From positions 1-64,000 of the forward strand of contig CAYTZN010000013.1 in NCBI GenBank assembly GCA_964442495.1: a DNA stretch of 64,000 nt. The letters are read 5' to 3'. The DNA is from CAYTZN01 sp964442495 (GTDB lineage Bacteria > Pseudomonadota > Gammaproteobacteria > Legionellales > Legionellaceae). Both the position numbers and the translations under genes were made by a program. The notes under the pieces were generated by a model. It saw only the letters and a program-made list of their open reading frames with translations, did no database searches and was not told where the DNA came from. Positions 60,199 to 64,000 of this stretch are shown here, piece by piece (within the stretch, counting starts at the first letter, position 1; every line of letters begins with the position of its first letter).

Positions 60199-60945
60199 AT
60201 GTTAGATATCAATCAATTAAGTGTTTCTACACAAGATAAATCCATTTTAAAAGGGATAGATCTCCATGTTCGACCCGGTGAAGTGCATGCCATTATGGGC
60301 CCTAATGGTTCAGGTAAAAGCACGTTATCAAAGGTCTTGGCTGGGCATCCGGCTTATGAAGTGACTGGGGGAAGTATTACTTATTTGGGTAAAGATTTAT
60401 TGCCTTTAACACCGGAAGAGCGTGCGCAAGCAGGTTTGTTCATGTCTTTTCAATACCCCGTAGAAATTCCTGGTGTGACTAATATTAATTTTCTTAAAGC
60501 GGCTGTTAACGCGGTACGCAAAGGTCAGGGCAGGCAAACCCTCGATGCAATTGAGTTTTTAAGTTTTATCCGTGAAAAATGTAAGCTCTTAGACATGGAT
60601 GAAAGCTTTTTATACCGTAGCATTAATGAGGGGTTTTCAGGTGGTGAAAAAAAACGCAATGAAATTTTGCAAATGGTGGCGTTAGAACCTCAATTAGCCA
60701 TTCTAGATGAAACTGATTCCGGTCTTGATATTGATGCTTTGCGAGTGATTTCAGAAGGTGTAAATGCAATGCGCTCCACGGAGCGGGGTATTGTTTTGGT
60801 TACCCATTATCAACGATTGCTAAATTACATTGAGCCTGATTTTATCCATGTGTTGGCAAATGGTCGTATTGTTAAATCCGGGGATAAATCACTAGCGCAT
60901 GAGTTAGAGGATAAAGGGTATGGTTGGTTGGATGAGACGGAGTAG
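60199..60945 (+). CDS. sufC: Fe-S assembly ATPase SufC
   Basis: A 248-residue ABC-type ATPase that drives conformational change in SufBCD. Walker A is GPNGSGKST, the Q loop lies in MSFQYPVEIPGV, the ABC signature is FSGGEKKRNEI and Walker B is LAILDETDSGLDIDAL; the H loop is in LVTHYQRLL. The FSGGEKKRNEILQM and EIPGV features separate SufC from transporter ATPases. It starts one base after the sufB stop and ends two bases before sufD. Confidence 0.97.
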   Translation: MLDINQLSVSTQDKSILKGIDLHVRPGEVHAIMGPNGSGKSTLSKVLAGHPAYEVTGGSITYLGKDLLPLTPEERAQAGLFMSFQYPVEIPGVTNINFLKAAVNAVRKGQGRQTLDAIEFLSFIREKCKLLDMDESFLYRSINEGFSGGEKKRNEILQMVALEPQLAILDETDSGLDIDALRVISEGVNAMRSTERGIVLVTHYQRLLNYIEPDFIHVLANGRIVKSGDKSLAHELEDKGYGWLDETE

Positions 60946-60947
60946 TC

Positions 60948-62231
60948 ATGAAAGAATTGCTTGATGTTTATCAACAGCAGGCCGCGTCTCGGTTATCCCG
61001 TACACCGTGGCTTGCCCATCTTCAAGAACAGGCCGTTGCTGACTTTATGCGCATGGGGTTTCCAACGCGCCATTGTGAAGATTGGAAATACACGACCACG
61101 GATACTTTTTTAAAAGAGACGTTTTCAACAAAGCCTGCTTCATTAAATGAAGCGTCGTTGTTTGATTCAAAATGGTGTGTAGGGTTTGAACATGCTACCC
61201 CAGACGTTTTGATGAACAACGGTCAACTATCCATTGCCGAAGCATTGAAAAAAAAATTACCCGCCGGTGTTTTGGTGCTTTCTTTAAGCGATGCTATTCG
61301 GTTACATGCAGATAAAATCAGACCTCATTTAAATCAAATAACTGAACAAAAGCACGCTTTTCAAGCGTTAAATACCGCCATGCTTCAAAACGGTGTGTTT
61401 ATTTATGTTCCCAAAAATGTTTGCATAGAGGCGCCTATTTATCTTGCGAATTGGCAGGATAAAGCTCATCAAGCGGTTTATCTGCGTCATGTGGTGGTTG
61501 CAGAAGAGGGAAGTTCTTGCACTGTGATTGATGATTATCAAGGTGAAGAAAAAGCGGTTTATTTTACCAATACACTCACTGAAATCCATTTGGCACCTCG
61601 TGCAAATGTTACTCATTATAAACTGCAGTGTGAGAGCAAATTGGCTTATCACACAGGCCATCTCGCTCTAAAACAAATGGCTGGTAGTCAATTTAACAGC
61701 CATTCGTTTAGCGTTGGCGGTAAATGGGTGCGCAGTGATATTGCTATTGCATTATCAGAGCCTCGTGCCCATTGCTTTATGAATGGGGTTTATGCGCCAG
61801 GAGAGGGGCAACACGTGGACCATCATACGGTTGTTCATCATCAAGCGCCATATTGCACAAGCGCACAAGATTACAAAGGGATATTAAGTGGCCATTCTCG
61901 AGCGGTGTTTAATGGCAGTGTGATTGTTGCAAAGGATGCGCAGCACACAGATGCTAAACAACAAAATAAAAATTTGTTGTTATCTAAGAATTCAGAAATA
62001 GATACCAAGCCGCAATTAGAAATTTTTGCTGATGATGTTATTTGTACCCATGGTGCCACGGTAGGGCAGCTCGATGAAGATGCTTTATTTTATTTAGCCA
62101 CAAGAGGCATAGAACGGCCTGATGCCATGCGTTATTTAGTGCAAGCTTTTGCCATAGAGAATTTACGAAGCGTTACTCATGAGGGTCTTAAAGATTGGGT
62201 CGCTACCTTATTGAATCAGCAGGTGGGGTAA
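60948..62231 (+). CDS. sufD: Fe-S assembly protein SufD
   Basis: A 427-residue partner of SufB in the SufBC2D complex. The N-terminal helical part includes GFPTRHCEDWKYTTTD. The parallel beta-helix core contains VFIYVPKNVCIEAPIYL and HHTVVHHQAPYCTSAQDYKGILSG (in part), and conserved FADDVICTHGATVGQLDEDALFYLATRGI (in part) holds the His and Cys relatives of the cluster-forming interface. The position in the operon is standard. Confidence 0.95.
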   Translation: MKELLDVYQQQAASRLSRTPWLAHLQEQAVADFMRMGFPTRHCEDWKYTTTDTFLKETFSTKPASLNEASLFDSKWCVGFEHATPDVLMNNGQLSIAEALKKKLPAGVLVLSLSDAIRLHADKIRPHLNQITEQKHAFQALNTAMLQNGVFIYVPKNVCIEAPIYLANWQDKAHQAVYLRHVVVAEEGSSCTVIDDYQGEEKAVYFTNTLTEIHLAPRANVTHYKLQCESKLAYHTGHLALKQMAGSQFNSHSFSVGGKWVRSDIAIALSEPRAHCFMNGVYAPGEGQHVDHHTVVHHQAPYCTSAQDYKGILSGHSRAVFNGSVIVAKDAQHTDAKQQNKNLLLSKNSEIDTKPQLEIFADDVICTHGATVGQLDEDALFYLATRGIERPDAMRYLVQAFAIENLRSVTHEGLKDWVATLLNQQVG

Positions 62232-62235
62232 TAGA

Positions 62236-63483
62236 ATGAACAACGCTTGTGATTTGATTGCAACGCTGGATATAAACGCTATACGTCAAGATTTTCCGAT
62301 CTTGAAGGAAACGGTTAATAACCATCCCTTGGTGTATTTTGATAATGCAGCAACGACCCAAAAGCCTAATAGTGTCATTGATGCCATAACGCATTATTAT
62401 CAGCATGATAATTCGAATGTTCATCGGAGTATTCATGCATTAAGTGCTCGCGCAACAGAGCAGTTTGAGACAGCGCGTGAGAAGATTCGCCGTTTTATCA
62501 ATGCGCCTCATGTGCAGGAATGTATTTTTGTTCGAGGCACAACGGATGCGATTAATTTGGTCGCACAAAGTTTTGTGGCACCCCGTATTTTGCCTGGCGA
62601 AGAGATTCTCATTACCCACATGGAGCATCATTCAAATATCGTTCCTTGGCAAATGGTTTGTAAAAAAACAGGCGCAAAACTCCAGGTGGCACCGATTTCA
62701 CTGAAAGGTGAAGTGTTGCTCGATGAGTTTGAAAAAAAATTAGCTCGTCATCCAAAATTTGTAGCCATTGGTTATGTTTCTAATGCACTAGGAACGATTA
62801 ACCCTGTAAAAAAAATGATTGAAATGGCTCACGCTTATGGGGCATTGGTTCTTTTAGATGGGGCGCAAGCGACGGGCCACTTGCCCATTGATATACAAGA
62901 CTTAGGGTGTGATTTTTATGCTTTTTCAGGTCATAAAATGTATGGGCCTACAGGTATAGGTGTGTTGTGGGGTCGAGAGGCATTATTGGATAGCATGGCG
63001 CCTTATCAAGGTGGCGGTGAGATGATCAATTATGTCACTTTTGAATCCACAGAATATGCGCCATTGCCTTATAAATTTGAGGCAGGCACCCCAAACATTG
63101 CCGGCGTGATTGGTTTGGCCGCGGCCTTGGATTATTTAGGGTCTTTAAACATGGATGCGGTAAGAGCTTATGAAGACTATTTGTTGGAGTATGCTACTGC
63201 CGCGGTAACGTCCTTGAAGGGCTACAATATTATCGGTACAGCCTCGAAAAAAGTACCTATTATTGGGTTTGTTCATGGAAAAATCCACGCACATGACATT
63301 GGAACCATTCTTGATAGCGAAGGGATTGCTATACGAAGCGGACATCATTGCGCTATGCCCTTGATGGATTTTTATGGAGTAGCTGCTACAAGTCGAATGT
63401 CGTTATCTTTTTACAATACAACGGAAGAAATTGATCGCTGTGTTAGCGCACTGCAAAAAGTGAAAGAGGTTTTTGCTTCATGA
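62236..63483 (+). CDS. sufS: Cysteine desulfurase SufS
   Basis: A 415-residue PLP enzyme that takes sulfur from cysteine for Fe-S assembly (group II, NifS/CsdA-like). It opens IRQDFPILKETVNNHPLVYFDNAATTQKP (in part). The PLP lysine is in FYAFSGHKMYGPTGIGVLWG. The persulfide-forming Cys is in AIRSGHHCAMPLM, followed by a short loop as in SufS. The 3' end overlaps sufU by 4 bases, matching direct sulfur transfer between the two products. Confidence 0.97.
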   Translation: MNNACDLIATLDINAIRQDFPILKETVNNHPLVYFDNAATTQKPNSVIDAITHYYQHDNSNVHRSIHALSARATEQFETAREKIRRFINAPHVQECIFVRGTTDAINLVAQSFVAPRILPGEEILITHMEHHSNIVPWQMVCKKTGAKLQVAPISLKGEVLLDEFEKKLARHPKFVAIGYVSNALGTINPVKKMIEMAHAYGALVLLDGAQATGHLPIDIQDLGCDFYAFSGHKMYGPTGIGVLWGREALLDSMAPYQGGGEMINYVTFESTEYAPLPYKFEAGTPNIAGVIGLAAALDYLGSLNMDAVRAYEDYLLEYATAAVTSLKGYNIIGTASKKVPIIGFVHGKIHAHDIGTILDSEGIAIRSGHHCAMPLMDFYGVAATSRMSLSFYNTTEEIDRCVSALQKVKEVFAS

Positions 63484-63926
63484 TAGATTTACGTGAGCTT
63501 TATCAAGAAATTATTATTGATCATAACAATAACCCGCGTAATCATCGGGAAATTTTTAGTGCCACGAGCCAAGCCATGGGGTTTAATCCTTTATGTGGCG
63601 ATAAATTAACGGTTTATTTGCAGATAAAAGACAATGTTATTTCTGACATTGCCTTTTTAGGTTGTGGTTGTGCCATATCGCAAGCGTCTGCGTCTCTCAT
63701 GACGGATGCCTTGCAAGGCAAGTCCGTTACTGAAGCCCACGAGCTGTTTTTGCGTTTTCATCACATGTTGACATCAGATGAAGAAAAATCGTTGGTTTCC
63801 ATGGATAAATTAGCGGTGTTAGCTGGGGTGCGAACGTTTCCGGCGCGTGTTAAATGTGCAACGCTCGCATGGCACACCTTAGATGCTGCTCTAAAAAAAG
63901 AGCGAACAACAGTGACCACGGAGTAG
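63480..63926 (+). CDS. sufU: SufU-type sulfur acceptor/zinc protein
   Basis: A 148-residue IscU-fold protein of the SufU subgroup, which accepts persulfide sulfur from SufS. The zinc ligands of B. subtilis SufU are matched by Cys39 and Asp41 (NPLCGD), Cys64 (GCGCAISQASASLM) and Cys126 (RVKCATLAWHTL). The insertion between the second and third ligands is typical of SufU and absent from IscU. Its use here in place of SufE follows the Legionella-type operon. Confidence 0.93.
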   Translation: MIDLRELYQEIIIDHNNNPRNHREIFSATSQAMGFNPLCGDKLTVYLQIKDNVISDIAFLGCGCAISQASASLMTDALQGKSVTEAHELFLRFHHMLTSDEEKSLVSMDKLAVLAGVRTFPARVKCATLAWHTLDAALKKERTTVTTE

Positions 63927-63932
63927 CCGGTG

Positions 63933-64000
63933 ATGTTTGGTTTTAAAAAAAAACAAGACAATGACGCGTTAAAAGAGCTTGTTATTGCGGCATTAAAAAC
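63933..64000 (+). CDS. Start of a SufT/MIP18-like (DUF59) gene, cut by window edge
   Basis: Only 22 codons are visible: a short basic start MFGFKKKQDNDALKELVIAA then LKT. The L-K-E-L-V-I-A-A-L-K-T pattern resembles the first helix of DUF59 proteins, which continues to a DPEIPVNIYDLGL motif beyond the edge. SufT normally follows sufU. An ApbC/Mrp protein with an N-terminal DUF59 domain would look the same at this point. A GTG codon directly precedes the ATG. Confidence 0.45.
   Translation, partial: MFGFKKKQDNDALKELVIAALK

Overview
The window is AT-rich, densely packed chromosomal DNA from a gammaproteobacterium. Gene content points to the order Legionellales (Legionella/Coxiella-like). The features behind this are a class II DAHP synthase, a SUF operon led by an Rrf2 regulator and ending in sufS-sufU plus a DUF59-type start, a secreted adenosine deaminase-like protein, and two proteins with eukaryote-like traits: a Ras-like GTPase and an ankyrin-like repeat protein ending in a CaaX box. 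This placement is inferred from gene content and was not tested by phylogeny.

Layout. 1-55 is the 3' part of tRNA-Pro(GGG). 463-9250 is an accessory-looking stretch: an Fe-S cryptochrome/photolyase, acetyltransferases, a decayed tRNA-binding-domain gene, a 5'-truncated MFS transporter, a YhhQ-type preQ0 transporter, a PdxH-like protein lacking key active-site residues, DEAD-box helicase DbpA and a Ras-like GTPase. 9429-15051 (minus) carries a secreted deaminase, CtpA, EnvC and GpmI. 15183-24098 (plus) is the envelope cluster uppS-cdsA-rseP-bamA-skp-fabZ-lpxA-serS, with lpxD absent from its usual place. 24194-26189 holds two metal transporters of the ZIP and CDF types. 26190-26795 is a long intergenic region with a palindromic repeat and three perfect DnaA boxes. 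Next come a membrane protein of unknown function, recG, a PerM-like permease, the CaaX protein, argS, a SPOR protein, a degenerate copper-type P-ATPase, folB, hemE, a YheT hydrolase, a GLUG-repeat secreted protein, a GNAT and aroF-II.

43731-55446 is a housekeeping block: grpE-dnaK-dnaJ with two sigma-32-type promoters, then carA-metK-ahcY-carB-greA, so carA and carB are split by the SAM/SAH pair. After a PAS-receiver protein comes a gene-poor stretch (56582-57204) with a MITE-like inverted repeat and gene remnants, then a class B-type acid phosphatase. The window closes with the SUF Fe-S assembly operon (58295 to the edge).

Most intergenic spaces are short. Several longer ones carry a dispersed hairpin-forming repeat with a TTTAT-type loop (five places). 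No CRISPR array, complete insertion sequence, prophage or rRNA was seen. The observations most worth following are the CaaX-terminated ankyrin-like protein, the Ras-like GTPase, the degenerate P-type ATPase and the DnaA-box cluster.
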